Assembly (NCBI RefSeq): GCF_001591025.1
Contig: NZ_BCTZ01000013.1
Span: 124,001 to 188,000, forward strand
Length of the DNA stretch: 64,000 nucleotides
Origin: Sphingomonas soli NBRC 100801
GTDB taxonomy: Bacteria > Pseudomonadota > Alphaproteobacteria > Sphingomonadales > Sphingomonadaceae
Reading direction: 5' to 3'
Shown: piece by piece, positions 43,893 through 51,444 of the stretch
How positions within the stretch are numbered: the stretch's first letter is position 1
How the letters are laid out: each line of letters starts with the position of its first letter
Program-made: the position numbers and the translations under genes
The notes under the pieces: generated by a model
What the model was told of the DNA's origin: nothing
The model's database searches: none
Seen by the model: only the letters and a program-made list of their open reading frames with translations

Positions 43893-44909
43893 TCAGCGGA
43901 CAAAGCTGCTGCGCAGGCGGGCGGCGCCCTGGGCAATGGCAGCGCGGGCCGGTTCGCTACCGGCCAGCGCGTTGAGCATCACGAAGTCGTGGATCGTTCC
44001 GTTGTAGCGGGTCACGGCGACCGGCACGCCGGCTTCGATCAGGCGGCGGCCATAGGCCTCGCCCTCATCGCGCAGCAGGTCGTTCTCGGCGACGATGATG
44101 GTCGCCTCCGGCAGACCGGCAAGCTGGTCGAGCGAGGCGCGCAGCGGGAAGGCAAGCACGTCCTTGCGGCGCTCGGCCGGGTAGTTCGCCGCCAGGAAAT
44201 AGTCCATCGCCCGGCGGGTCAGGAACGGTCCGTTGCCGAACGCGCGGTAGGATGCATTGTCCGACACGTCGGCGGTCACCGGGTAGAAGAGCAGCTGATG
44301 GCCGATCTTCGGGCCGGCGCGGTCCTTGGCCATCATCGTCACGGCGATCGCCATGTTGCCGCCGGCGCTGTCGCCCGCCACGGCGAGCCGCGACGCATCG
44401 ATGCCGAGCGCGGCGCCATTCGCCGCGACATAGTCGAGCGCGGAATAGGCCTGTTCGTTGTTGACTGGATAGCGGACTTTCGGCGCATTATCATATTCGA
44501 CGAACACCACAGCAGCGCGCGCCTGCACCGCCAGTTCGCGAATCAGGTGATCATGCGTATTGCGATCGCCCATCACCCAGCCGCCGCCGTGATAGTAGAG
44601 GACCGCGGGCAGCGCGCCCGAAGCATCCGCCGGGCGGACGATGCGGACGCGGACCTGCCCGGTGGGGCCGATCTTCCACACCAGATCCTGCGTGGTCGTC
44701 GCGGCGGACGCCGCGACCTTGTCCGCCTGAACGCTCGCCAGCACGGCGCGGGCGTCGGCATAGGGCAGTTCGTAGATCGGCTTTCCGGCGGCAGCGGCCT
44801 TGGCGAAGGCGTTGGCAGACGGCTCAAGCGTCTGTGCCGAGGCGGGGACCGAGGAAAGGGCCAGCAATGCAGTCGAAGCGAGAGCAGCGAGGCGAGGCAT
44901 GGTGCGCAT
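43893..44909 (-). CDS. Exported alpha/beta-hydrolase (HSL-type esterase)
   Basis: A 338-aa esterase with a signal peptide ending ASAQ (about residue 26). Oxyanion motif HGGGW (107-111), nucleophile GDSAGG with Ser181, acid AENDLLRDEG and histidine IHDFVM complete the hormone-sensitive-lipase-type triad. ATG 44909 has AAGGGA nine bases upstream. Co-transcribed with ohr, so it may handle hydroperoxidised or oxidised esters; such esterase-ohr pairs under MarR control are known. Actual substrate unknown. Confidence 0.92.
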   Translation of the reverse strand: MRTMPRLAALASTALLALSSVPASAQTLEPSANAFAKAAAAGKPIYELPYADARAVLASVQADKVAASAATTTQDLVWKIGPTGQVRVRIVRPADASGALPAVLYYHGGGWVMGDRNTHDHLIRELAVQARAAVVFVEYDNAPKVRYPVNNEQAYSALDYVAANGAALGIDASRLAVAGDSAGGNMAIAVTMMAKDRAGPKIGHQLLFYPVTADVSDNASYRAFGNGPFLTRRAMDYFLAANYPAERRKDVLAFPLRASLDQLAGLPEATIIVAENDLLRDEGEAYGRRLIEAGVPVAVTRYNGTIHDFVMLNALAGSEPARAAIAQGAARLRSSFVR

Positions 44910-44929
44910 GATCAATATCCCTTGTTAAA

Positions 44930-45010
44930 ATCGTGCACGATTCAATCGTGCGCGACCTAAATAGCCGCGCCATCCGCGCTGTCAACCCTTGCGATTAAAT
45001 CGTGTGCGAT
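44930..45010. promoter_or_regulatory. Three MarR operator copies in the est-ohr / ohrR divergon
   Basis: The dyad ATCGTGCACGAT occurs at 44930-44941 (perfect), 44945-44956 (ATCGTGCGCGAC) and 44999-45010 (ATCGTGTGCGAT). The first two lie just upstream of the esterase ATG; the third is inside the spacer of the regulator's own promoter. This fits repression of both sides by the OhrR-like protein. Confidence 0.75.
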
Positions 45011-45017
45011 TTATATT
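44989..45017 (+). promoter_or_regulatory. Promoter of the OhrR-like gene, leaderless
   Basis: TTGCGA (44989-44994), 17-base spacer, TATATT (45012-45017). The ATG at 45024 is only seven bases beyond the -10 box and no ribosome site precedes it, so the message probably begins at or next to the start codon. The spacer holds the third operator. Confidence 0.65.
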
Positions 45018-45023
45018 CGCCGC

Positions 45024-45506
45024 ATGACCGATACTCCCCGTCCCGCCGATCAGGGCGATGCGCTCGACCAGTTCCTGTGCTTCTCGGTTTATGCAGCCGG
45101 GCTCGCGTTCAACCGCGTGTACAAGCCGCTGCTCGACCGGTTCGGCATCACCTATCCGCAATATCTCGCGCTGGTTGCGTTAAGGGACAGCAATGGCAGA
45201 ACAGTCAGCGAGCTGGGCGGAAAGCTGCATCTGGAATCGAACACCCTTACCCCGCTCATCAAGCGGCTGGAGGCTGGCGGGCTTGTCACGCGGAATCGCG
45301 ACAAGCAGGATGAACGCGTTGTCCGGGTGGCGCTGACCGACGCCGGCCGCACCGTGGTGGACGAAGCGCTCGGCTGTGTTCCGGCCGCCATTCTAGAGGC
45401 GACCGGCATGCAGCCCCAAGACCTGAAGGCGCTCAATGTCAGCCTGGCATCGCTGGGATCGGCGCTCAGAAACGGCGCTGCCGCCTCCGACGCGGACGGG
45501 CGGTAA
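45024..45506 (+). CDS. ohrR: OhrR-like MarR-family regulator
   Basis: A 160-aa MarR regulator with the OhrR signature: reactive Cys19 in LDQFLCFSVYAAG, then FGITYPQYLALVAL, the winged helix (TVSELGGKLHLESNTLTPLIKRLEAGG in part) and DERVVRVALTDAG. Oxidation of the N-terminal Cys by hydroperoxide releases DNA in this family. Divergent from the esterase-ohr unit with three operator copies between. It appears to be translated from a leaderless message. Confidence 0.93.
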   Translation: MTDTPRPADQGDALDQFLCFSVYAAGLAFNRVYKPLLDRFGITYPQYLALVALRDSNGRTVSELGGKLHLESNTLTPLIKRLEAGGLVTRNRDKQDERVVRVALTDAGRTVVDEALGCVPAAILEATGMQPQDLKALNVSLASLGSALRNGAAASDADGR

Positions 45507-45651
45507 CCCGCCGGTGCGCCTGCCATTGGGCAGCGACACCGTGGCTGCGATCGAGGCGAAGCATGCGGCCGACGCGACCATCCTGCGCGACTGGCGGGTG
45601 GTATCCGTATCGACCGATTTCCCCGCTGAAACCGCGCTTCCCGGCGCGTGA
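45505..45651 (+). pseudogene. C-terminal fragment of an SDR oxidoreductase
   Basis: Starting within the ohrR stop region, this frame reads PPVRLPLGSDTVAAIEAK and ILRDWRVVSVSTDFPA before a stop. That is the characteristic end of YusZ-like short-chain dehydrogenases (RLxLGxD...W...STDF). The other 200-plus residues are absent, so it is a remnant left by a deletion or insertion at the ohrR end. Probably not expressed as a useful product. Confidence 0.7.
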
Positions 45652-46183
45652 TAGCACAGGGCGTCGGCGCTTTATGCGCCGGCGCCAGCGCACCTAGGAA
45701 GGCACGGCCACCCGAAAGGTCATCTATTTATAACCAGAGCCAAGGCCAACCGAAACGGACGTCCTCCACGTGGAGGCCGACCTGCCAAGACGGGTTTGCG
45801 GTGACCGCTTTCAGAAAGAGCTAGCGATTGGGCTGATGACCGGAATTAGGGCGCACTCCCGACAGGCCGGTTGTGCCAATATCGACTTGGCTGCTCGTGG
45901 GCCGCAACCGGACTGGCGGCTTGTGGCCGCCGGAGCGGCATAAGCAGACATCGTAGCGGGTGGTGCGCGTACAACTCGAATTGGGCCGCAAGCCGCCTTA
46001 CCGCTTTCGTGCGGTGCCGCCGCGATAGCTGGCGTGAGTCCCTCCGTTACGCGCCATGCTCCCCACAGTATTGAGTCCTGGGCTTGCCGCAACGATCGAC
46101 GCAGGTCGGCGGTCGTGCCCAGTGGCGCGACCGCGGCGGTTGCGTTATGCCCGCGCTCTGCTCCCTCTTCCGCTGAGAACCTC
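45652..46183. other. Gap with a diverged repeat (copy B), no intact gene
   Basis: No convincing gene lies here. At 45845-45910 is copy B of the sequence at 39921-39985 (minus-strand tail YWHNRPVGSAP-stop). The first 150 bases are comparatively AT-rich (ATCTATTTATAACC) and may hold a promoter. Open frames in the second half are alanine/arginine-rich and lack start signals. Confidence 0.5.
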
Positions 46184-48115
46184 ATGGCATTGGTCAAGAA
46201 ATCGAACATCGACAGGCGCGCGAAATCCGGGAGCGATGCGACGCCGGAGCCAGTGACCTCGACTAAGCCCGCTGCCGTTACGCGGCGCAAGCCACCCGCG
46301 CGGACCGGGAGAGCTGTGACCGCCGCCGACCGGATCGAAGTCGCGACCGAGGAACTCGCCAGCGGCCTCGCCGAATCCGCCTCCGCGGCGGCCGAACTGC
46401 AGCGCGCGATGGATCAGATTTCGGCCGGCGCCGAGGAAGCCGCGGGCGCCGCGCAGGAATCGCTCGGACTGATCGGCGCGCTCGCCGACGGCTTTCGCGA
46501 GGCGCGCGACCGGGCGGAAGCCTCGCGGCGCCAGGCCGAACTCGTCCAGAGCGCGTTCCTGGAGACCAGCGCCCAGATCGACAGTTCGCTCGCCGCGATC
46601 GAACTGAGCGCCAGCCGCCAGCTCGTCTCGGTCGAGATCATCGCCGCGCTGGAGGCGTCGGCCAACAGCATCGGCGATATCGGGCAGAATGTCGCCGATA
46701 TCTCCGACCAGACCAGCCTGTTGGCGCTCAACGCCACGATCGAGGCGGCGCGCGCCGGCGAGGATGGGCGCGGCTTTGCCGTCGTCGCCGATGAGGTCCG
46801 CGCGCTGGCCGAGGCATCGGAGGCCAGCGCGAGCGAGATCCAGGCGCTCGCGCTCGGCATTTCGGAAGAGGTGCGCTCGGTCGCCGAACGGATCCGCAGC
46901 GCCGCCGCGCTCGCGGTGGACGAAGCCGAAGCGGGGCGTTCGGTGGTGACCGTGCTCGACGCGGCGCGCGGCGATCTGGCCAAAGTCGTCGACGGCACCC
47001 AGGCGATCCTGCTTGCCTCGGTCGAAGCAGACGGCGCGGCGCGCGAGGCGCAGCGCGGCGCCGAGCAGATCGCCAGCGCGGCCGAGGAGCAATCCGCCGC
47101 GGCCGCCGAGGCGCAGCAGGCGGTGCAGCAGCAGAGCGTGTCGCTCGACCAGAGCCAGGAGACCGCCGAGGCGCTTTCCGAGCAGAGCGCGCGGCTTCGC
47201 GACGATGGCGACAATCAAGCGGCCGCGGAAGACCTGGCCTCGGCGGCCGAAGAGCTGTCGGCGACCGTGCAGGAGCTTTCCGGCGCGTCGGCGCAGATCC
47301 TCGTCGCGGTCGAGCAGATCGGGCGCGGCGCGCAGATTCAGGCGGCGGCAACTCAGGAAGCCAATAGCGCGATGGCCCAGATCGAACGCTCGGCGCGGGC
47401 GACGCAGGAAATCTCGAATGCCGCGCTGGAGCAGATCGGCACGGTCGCCGGATCGGTGCGAGGCGCCGGCGAGACGATCGGCAAGCTGGCCGGCGGGGTC
47501 GAGACCGCGCTGGGCGACACGCGCCAGACGCTCGGCCTGCTCGGCGGCCTGAACGACACCGCGCGGCGGATCGAGAAGATCACCGACGGGCTCGCCTTGG
47601 TCGCGGTGCAGACCAACATGCTTGCGGTCAGCGGCTCGGTGGAAGCGACGCGCGCGGGCGACGCGGGACGCGGCTTTGCGACCGTGGCGGGCGATATCCG
47701 CAACCTTTCGCGTGATTCGGCGGCCAGCGCCGAGCGCGCCGGCGATGTCGTGCGTATGATCCAGGAAGGGGTCGCATTGGTGAGGCGCGACCTCGACCAG
47801 ATTGTCGCCGCCTCCGAGATCGAAGCCGCGCGCAACCGCGCGGTAATCGAGCGCTTCGGGCAGATCGTGAGTGACCTGGAGGGCGCGCGCGCGGCGAGCG
47901 AGGCGATTTCGCACGGCGCCGAGGCGATCTTCCGCTCGGTCAGCGAGATCCAGAACGGCACGGCGCAGATCGCGACCGCCGCCGAGGAAGCGTCGGCCTC
48001 CGCGGTCGAGGCGGGCAGCGCGGCGCGGCAGCAATCGCTGGCGGCGGAAAGCCTGGCTGCGGCGATCGAGGATATCGCAGCGCTGGCCAACGCGCTCGTC
48101 GACAAATCGGCCTGA
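46184..48115 (+). CDS. Cytoplasmic methyl-accepting chemotaxis protein with two tip regions
   Basis: A 643-aa receptor without signal peptide or membrane segment. The body is a heptad-rich coiled coil. A canonical signalling tip is at about 173-210 ([37 protein letters not shown]). A second, diverged tip is near 467-515 ([35 protein letters not shown]). Normal MCPs have one. It should activate the CheA encoded at 51444 through CheW. ATG 46184 is used; upstream frame has low protein character. The adjacent CheW gene begins 4 bases after its stop. Confidence 0.92.
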   Translation: MALVKKSNIDRRAKSGSDATPEPVTSTKPAAVTRRKPPARTGRAVTAADRIEVATEELASGLAESASAAAELQRAMDQISAGAEEAAGAAQESLGLIGALADGFREARDRAEASRRQAELVQSAFLETSAQIDSSLAAIELSASRQLVSVEIIAALEASANSIGDIGQNVADISDQTSLLALNATIEAARAGEDGRGFAVVADEVRALAEASEASASEIQALALGISEEVRSVAERIRSAAALAVDEAEAGRSVVTVLDAARGDLAKVVDGTQAILLASVEADGAAREAQRGAEQIASAAEEQSAAAAEAQQAVQQQSVSLDQSQETAEALSEQSARLRDDGDNQAAAEDLASAAEELSATVQELSGASAQILVAVEQIGRGAQIQAAATQEANSAMAQIERSARATQEISNAALEQIGTVAGSVRGAGETIGKLAGGVETALGDTRQTLGLLGGLNDTARRIEKITDGLALVAVQTNMLAVSGSVEATRAGDAGRGFATVAGDIRNLSRDSAASAERAGDVVRMIQEGVALVRRDLDQIVAASEIEAARNRAVIERFGQIVSDLEGARAASEAISHGAEAIFRSVSEIQNGTAQIATAAEEASASAVEAGSAARQQSLAAESLAAAIEDIAALANALVDKSA

Positions 48116-48119
48116 TCGC

Positions 48120-49514
48120 ATGGCGAGCGCGCCCCTCGACGCCGGGCAGATGCTCAGCTTCAACGTCGCCGACGCGCGCTTCGCGCTGCCGGCCAGCGCG
48201 GTGCGGGAAGTGGTGCGCCGGCCCACAGTAACGCGGGTGCCGCACGCGCCCGCCAGCCTGCTCGGCCTCGGCAATCTGCGCGGCACGGTCGTGCCGGTGG
48301 TCTCCCTCGGCGCGCTCATCGGCAAGCCGGTCGGCGCGGGCGGACGGGTGATCGTGCTCGAACAGGCCGATCCTGTCGGCATCCTGGTCGACGAAGTCTC
48401 GACCGTCACCGGGCGCGGCGGCGAGGACGAGGCGCGGCCGATCGACTTGCCGGCGCTGCTGCGCGAGGCGTTCGGGACCGAGCGGGCGGCGCGCCCTGCG
48501 AGCATCGGGTCGCTCGGCGCCACGCTGCGCGAGGAAGCGGCGGCAGAGGATATCGTGCTGCTCGCCTTTTGGGTCAGCGGGCAGGAATATGCCCTGCCGC
48601 TAGATCAGATCGAGGAAGTTACACGGCTGCCCGACGACATCACCTTGCTGCCCAGGGCCGATGCGGCGGTGGTCGGATCGGTGGCGCGCGCGGGCAAGCT
48701 GCTTCCCCTGCTGTCGCTGCAGGCGCTGCTCGGGCTGAAGCAGCGCGAGACCGGGCAACGGCCGCGCATCGTGATCGCGCGGATCGGCACCCACAAGGTG
48801 GGGCTGGTCGTCGACTCCGTCAGCGCGATCCTGCGCGTCGACGAAAGCAGGATCGATCCTGTGCCGGCGGTGCTGTCGCGCGGATCGAGCGAGGCGCGCA
48901 TCCAGGCGATATGCCGGTTCGACGGCGACAAAAGGCTGGTGTCGATCCTCGCCACCGACCATCTGGTGCGCGACGACGTGACCAGCAAGCTGCTGCAGGC
49001 ATCGAATGTCGAGGGGGCGGATATGGCAAGCGAGGCCGAGAGCGCCGATACCGAGCAGATCCTGGTCTTCCGCCTCGGCGACCAGGCGTTCGGCCTGCCG
49101 ATAGGGGTGGTCAGCGAGGTGACGATGCTGCCCGCGAAGCTGACGCCGCTGCCCAAGGCGCCCCCATTCATCGAAGGGGTGATGAACCTGCGCGGACAGG
49201 TGTTGCCGGTGATCGACCAGCGGCGGCGCTTCCTCGGCGATGCCGCCTCGGGAAAGCGGCGGCGGGTGGTCGTGGTATCGCTCGGCGATATCCAGGCCGG
49301 GTTTGTCGTCGATGCGGTCTCCGAAGTGCTGCGCGTGCCCGCCAATGCGCTGCGCACCGCGCCCGAGCTCGGCAATGACGAAACGCGGGTGTTCGACCGG
49401 GTCGCCAATCTAGACAGCGGCATGATCCTGATCGTCGAGCCGCGCGAGCTGCTCGACCGCGCCGAGCGGGATATGCTGGCGGCGATGGCCAGCGAGGACG
49501 CTCCGCCTCCGTGA
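48120..49514 (+). CDS. cheW: Triple-CheW scaffold protein
   Basis: A 464-aa protein made of three CheW domains in tandem, about 8-125 (MLSFNVADARFALPASAVRE), 143-300 (LAFWVSGQEYALPLDQIEEV) and 317-455 (LVFRLGDQAFGLPIGVVSEV). Each carries the family glycine-loop pattern (LGLGNLRGTVVPVVSL; FIEGVMNLRGQVLPVIDQ). Single CheW couples receptor to CheA; a triple protein could cross-link arrays. ATG 48120 follows the receptor stop by four bases; the end overlaps cheB. Confidence 0.93.
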   Translation: MASAPLDAGQMLSFNVADARFALPASAVREVVRRPTVTRVPHAPASLLGLGNLRGTVVPVVSLGALIGKPVGAGGRVIVLEQADPVGILVDEVSTVTGRGGEDEARPIDLPALLREAFGTERAARPASIGSLGATLREEAAAEDIVLLAFWVSGQEYALPLDQIEEVTRLPDDITLLPRADAAVVGSVARAGKLLPLLSLQALLGLKQRETGQRPRIVIARIGTHKVGLVVDSVSAILRVDESRIDPVPAVLSRGSSEARIQAICRFDGDKRLVSILATDHLVRDDVTSKLLQASNVEGADMASEAESADTEQILVFRLGDQAFGLPIGVVSEVTMLPAKLTPLPKAPPFIEGVMNLRGQVLPVIDQRRRFLGDAASGKRRRVVVVSLGDIQAGFVVDAVSEVLRVPANALRTAPELGNDETRVFDRVANLDSGMILIVEPRELLDRAERDMLAAMASEDAPPP

Positions 49515-50599
49515 TCAAGCTGCTGATCGTCGACGATTCCCCGCTGATGCGCAGACTGCTTTCCGACTTGTTCGCGGAAAGCGGGGGTTTCGAGGTGGCG
49601 ATCGCGCGAGATGGCGCCGAGGCGATCGAGCAGCTTCACGCTTTCGCCCCCCAGGTCATCACGCTTGACATCCACATGCCGGGCATGGACGGGCTCGCCT
49701 GTCTCGACCGGATCATGCTCGAACGGCCGACGCCGGTCGTGATGGTGTCGGCGTTGACCGCGCAGGGGGCCGACGAGACGCTGGAGGCGATGGCGCTCGG
49801 CGCGATCGACTTCATCGCCAAGCCTGGCGGCGCGATGTCGATGGAAATCGACAAGCTGGCGGGGGTGCTGATCGACAAGGTCCGTTTGGCGGCGAGCGCG
49901 CGCATCCCGCGGACGCTGCGCCTCGCCGAGCGCGTGCGCGTGCGCACCGCGGCGCCCACGCGACCGGCCGCCCCGCGGCCCGCCCCCGCGCGGCTGCCCA
50001 AGCGGCTGGCGGCGCTGCCCGGCCAGGGGCTGGTCGTGGTCGGCTGCTCGACCGGGGGACCGCCGGCGCTCGAGGCGCTGCTCACCGGGCTTCCCGCCGA
50101 TTTCCCCTGGCCGATCGTCATCGCGCAGCACATGCCGGCATCGTTCACCGGACCGCTCGCCCGCCGCCTCGACCGCATCTGCGCACTCACCGTCAGCGAG
50201 GTCTGCCGGGCGACGCCGCTTGCCCCCGGCAACGCCTATATCGGGCGCGGCGACGCCGACGTGGTCATCGCCAAGCGTCCCGCCGGGATCGTTGCGATGG
50301 CTGCCCCGAGCAGCGCCGACTTTCACTGGCATCCCAGCGTCGATCGGCTCGTCGCAAGCGCGATGGCGCATTTCGGGCCCGATCAGCTTGTCGGTGTGTT
50401 GATGACCGGCATGGGAGCGGACGGCGCGGACGCGATGCGGCAATTGAAGCAGGATGGTGGCGTGACGATTGCCGAGGCCGAGGAAACAGCGATCGTCTGG
50501 GGCATGCCCGGGGCGCTTGTAAAGCTCGGTGGGGCGAGCCTGGTCGCGCCGCTCGACCGCATCGCCGCGGAGCTGGCCGGCGTGATGGGCAGGAAGTGA
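49511..50599 (+). CDS. cheB: CheB, receptor methylesterase/response regulator
   Basis: A 362-aa enzyme: REC domain (about 2-120) with phospho-acceptor Asp53 in TLDIHMPGMD, an A/P/R-rich linker, and the methylesterase domain with Ser180 (VVVGCSTGGPP), His207 (IAQHMPASFTGPLA) and Asp304 (MTGMGADGADA). It removes glutamyl methyl groups from receptors after phosphorylation by CheA. GTG start overlaps the CheW stop. Confidence 0.96.
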   Translation: MIKLLIVDDSPLMRRLLSDLFAESGGFEVAIARDGAEAIEQLHAFAPQVITLDIHMPGMDGLACLDRIMLERPTPVVMVSALTAQGADETLEAMALGAIDFIAKPGGAMSMEIDKLAGVLIDKVRLAASARIPRTLRLAERVRVRTAAPTRPAAPRPAPARLPKRLAALPGQGLVVVGCSTGGPPALEALLTGLPADFPWPIVIAQHMPASFTGPLARRLDRICALTVSEVCRATPLAPGNAYIGRGDADVVIAKRPAGIVAMAAPSSADFHWHPSVDRLVASAMAHFGPDQLVGVLMTGMGADGADAMRQLKQDGGVTIAEAEETAIVWGMPGALVKLGGASLVAPLDRIAAELAGVMGRK

Positions 50600-51444
50600 G
50601 CGAGCCCACCGCACCCCCGCCCGAGCCGTTCCATCTGTCGCCCGAGGATCTGGAGCGCGCCACCCAGCTCATCTACCGGCTGACCGGCATGATCTTCGGC
50701 GAGAACAAGCGCTATTATATCGAGCGGCGGATCGCCGACCGGATGGCGAAGAGCAACGCGCCGGACGTGCGGACCTATCTCGCGCTGGCGGCGGCCGGGC
50801 CCGAGGCCGAGCGGCTGATTAACGCCTTCACGGTCAACGAAACCTATTTCTACCGCGAGGACCATCAGCTCGCGGCGCTTTCCAACACGATCCTGCCCGA
50901 GGTCGTGAAGAGCCGCCGCCCGGGCGATCTGATCCGCATCTGGTCGATGCCCTGCTCGACGGGGGAAGAGCCCTATTCGATCGCGATCTGGCTGCTCGAG
51001 AACTGGCCGCTGGTCGACGCATACAATATCGAGATTGTCGGGTCGGACATCGACACCCAGGCGGTCGCCGCCGCCAGGGCCGGCTATTTCAACCAGCGCT
51101 CGCTTGCCAAGCTGCCGGATCGGGTTCGCGAGGCCTATTTCGAGCCCGAGCATCGCCATCGCCGCAAGCTGATCGACGATCTGTGCGAGTCCGTGCGCTT
51201 CACCGCGGCCAATCTGGTCGATACGGCGAGCGTCGTCGCGCAAGGAAAGTTCGACGTCGTGCTGTGCCGCAACCTGCTGATCTATTTCGACGACGCTTCG
51301 CGAGCGATTGCGGCCAAGAACCTTTATACTTGCCTCAACCCCGGCGGCTTCCTGTGTCTTGGCCATAGCGAATCGATGGCGCGGATCACCGAGCGTTTCA
51401 CCCTGGCTCGCCTTGACGACGCAATCGTCTATCGTAGGCCGTGA
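50596..51444 (+). CDS. cheR: CheR, receptor methyltransferase
   Basis: A 282-aa SAM-dependent methyltransferase: N-terminal domain (LTGMIFGENKRYYIERRIADR in part), NETYFYRE, SAM motif RIWSMPCSTGEEPYSIAIWL and FDVVLCRNLLIYFD. It methylates receptor glutamates, opposing CheB. GTG start overlaps the cheB stop by four bases, continuing the coupled operon. Confidence 0.96.
   Translation: MSEPTAPPPEPFHLSPEDLERATQLIYRLTGMIFGENKRYYIERRIADRMAKSNAPDVRTYLALAAAGPEAERLINAFTVNETYFYREDHQLAALSNTILPEVVKSRRPGDLIRIWSMPCSTGEEPYSIAIWLLENWPLVDAYNIEIVGSDIDTQAVAAARAGYFNQRSLAKLPDRVREAYFEPEHRHRRKLIDDLCESVRFTAANLVDTASVVAQGKFDVVLCRNLLIYFDDASRAIAAKNLYTCLNPGGFLCLGHSESMARITERFTLARLDDAIVYRRP

Noticed and set aside
45811..46290. 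159-codon minus-strand frame before the chemoreceptor
   Set aside because: Alanine-rich with no start signals; only its end region has a possible repeat relation, recorded separately.
46145..48523. 792-codon minus-strand frame opposite the chemoreceptor and CheW
   Set aside because: Antisense shadow with biased R/A/G composition; the plus strand shows clear MCP and CheW domains.
48605..50614. 669-codon minus-strand frame opposite cheW-cheB
   Set aside because: Same reason: shadow of strongly coding plus strand.
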